NCBI GenBank assembly: GCA_015492395.1
Contig: WGFD01000258.1
Span: 1-6,983, forward strand
DNA length: 6,983 nt
Direction: 5' to 3'
From: Deltaproteobacteria bacterium
Lineage (GTDB): Bacteria > Desulfobacterota > GWC2-55-46 > S146-70
Every line of letters begins with the position of its first letter. Position 1 is the first letter of the stretch. The notes under the pieces were generated by a model. The model saw only the letters and a list, made by a program, of their open reading frames with translations. It made no database searches and had not been told where the DNA came from. This document shows positions 5,991-6,983 of this stretch, piece by piece. Made by a program: the position numbers and the translations under genes.

Positions 5991-6983
5991 GGACAAGAAT
6001 ATAGTCCTTGGGGTGACAGGTGGCATCGCGGTTTACAAGGCATTGGAACTTGCCAGACAGCTTGTAAAAGAAGGGGCCAACATATGGCCCATCATGACAA
6101 AGGCGGCAGCGGAGTTCATCACACCGCTTAGCCTCTCAACACTGGCGAGAAACACTGCGTATACCGACCTCTTTACGGATTCATCCTCATTTGTAAGTAT
6201 TGACCATATCGGACTCGCCTCAAAGGCCGACATATTCGTTATAGCACCGGCTACCGCCAATACTATCGGCAAGATCGCGTCAGGCATAGCCGACAATCTA
6301 CTTACAACGGCCGTAATGGCGACAAAGGCGCCGGTACTATTCGCCCCTGCCATGAATCCAGATATGTACACAAACCCTATTGTCAATAGGAATATCAAGA
6401 GACTGCAGGATATGGGTTATCACTTCGTGGGGCCTGAAAGAGGGGAACTTGCCTGCGGTAAATACGGAGAAGGAAGACTCTCCGCCCCTGAGGCCATTAT
6501 AGACACCGTAAAGTACTGCCTGTCCACCAAGGATCTTTCCGGTGAAAAGATCCTCGTAACCGCCGGTCCGACCAGGGAGGCTATAGATCCTATAAGGTTC
6601 ATTTCTAATCCCTCGTCCGGGAGGATGGGCTACGCCCTTGCCGCCGTGGCAAGGAGGCGCGGTGCCGAAGTCGTTCTGGTCAGCGGACCTTCCCATCTTA
6701 TCCCCCCGGCTGATATAACATTTATACGGATCAAGACCGCAGAAGACATGTCCGATGCGGCACTCAACCACTACCCGCAATCCTCCATAGTCATAATGGC
6801 GGCGGCGGTATCCGACTACAAGCCTAAGACCAGTCATAAGAGAAAGGTGAAGAAAGAGGAGACCTCTCCCGTGTTAGAGCTCGAGAGGACGAAAGATATA
6901 CTGAAAGAGATGGGGCAAAAGAAGAGTGAGCAATTTCTTGTGGGTTTTGCACTGGAAACGGAGGATTTGATAGAGAATGCCCG
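5980..6983 (+). CDS. coaBC: Bifunctional phosphopantothenoylcysteine decarboxylase / phosphopantothenate-cysteine ligase, 3' end outside window
   Basis: This fused flavoprotein makes 4'-phosphopantetheine from 4'-phosphopantothenate and cysteine in coenzyme A synthesis. 334 codons are in the window, of a family length near 400. The CoaC half (about 1-180) shows the FMN-binding start LGVTGGIAVYKALEL, the catalytic His76 in SIDHIGLASKAD, APATANTIGK, Asn126 in FAPAMNPDMY, and Cys159 in GELACGKYGEGR. The CoaB half begins at about 187 with ILVTAGPTREAIDPIRFISN (Asn210), SSGRMG, AAAVSDYKP (about 274-282), the lysine-rich KRKVKK segment and GFALETED, where the window ends. The ATG at 5980 lies inside the end of the MBL gene, with GGTGA six bases upstream, so translation is probably coupled. 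The frame is intact with no missing catalytic residue. Confidence 0.96.
   Translation, partial: MVIKDKNIVLGVTGGIAVYKALELARQLVKEGANIWPIMTKAAAEFITPLSLSTLARNTAYTDLFTDSSSFVSIDHIGLASKADIFVIAPATANTIGKIASGIADNLLTTAVMATKAPVLFAPAMNPDMYTNPIVNRNIKRLQDMGYHFVGPERGELACGKYGEGRLSAPEAIIDTVKYCLSTKDLSGEKILVTAGPTREAIDPIRFISNPSSGRMGYALAAVARRRGAEVVLVSGPSHLIPPADITFIRIKTAEDMSDAALNHYPQSSIVIMAAAVSDYKPKTSHKRKVKKEETSPVLELERTKDILKEMGQKKSEQFLVGFALETEDLIENA

Noticed and set aside
6337..6837. A 166-codon minus-strand ORF (and another at 6033-6398)
   Set aside because: Both lie antisense to coaBC, whose frame is intact with all catalytic motifs.

Overview
The window holds two divergently transcribed gene sets around an intergenic region of about 460 bp. 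It looks bacterial. There are recognisable Shine-Dalgarno sites, a convincing sigma70-type promoter, a fused bacterial-type coaBC, and roughly balanced base composition with frequent ATA (Ile) and AGG (Arg) codons. The style suggests an anaerobic or thermophilic lineage such as Nitrospirota or Desulfobacterota, but I cannot place the organism with confidence from sequence alone.

Positions 4869 down to 1 (minus strand) form a tightly packed operon for a multisubunit Mrp/Mnh-type cation/proton antiporter module. Transcription order is mnhE, mnhF, mnhG, a fused MbhD-MbhE-like subunit (the detached C-terminal part of MrpA), mnhB, mnhC, mnhD, then a second NuoL/NuoM-type antiporter subunit that runs off the left edge. 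Most junctions overlap by 1-8 bp or abut. The exceptions are a 24-nt gap after mnhG and an 89-nt gap before mnhD. No full-length MrpA leads the operon. Its C-terminal domain stands as a separate gene, and an extra large antiporter subunit sits downstream of mnhD. This is the arrangement of the Mrp-derived membrane arm of Mbh/Mbs/Mrp-Mbh complexes rather than the classical mrpABCDEFG operon. Whether a hydrogenase or another redox module follows lies outside the window. The proteins should form one inner-membrane complex exchanging Na+ (or another monovalent cation) for H+.

Positions 4870-5330 contain no confident gene. A strong promoter candidate (TTGACT, 17 nt, TATCAT) on the minus strand would give the antiporter operon an untranslated leader of about 270 nt. 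That leader carries a small GC-rich hairpin and a possible 42-codon ORF. A weaker plus-strand promoter candidate sits so close to the next gene that its message might be nearly leaderless.

Positions 5331 to 6983 (plus strand) carry a GloC/YcbL-type metallo-beta-lactamase-fold hydrolase with all seven metal ligands, overlapped by 11 bp by coaBC (coenzyme A biosynthesis), which is cut by the right edge. These are housekeeping functions with no visible link to the antiporter.

I see no mobile element, CRISPR array, tRNA or rRNA. The most noteworthy points are the unusual composition of the antiporter module, its long leader, and a nine-G homopolymer inside a conserved mnhB motif.
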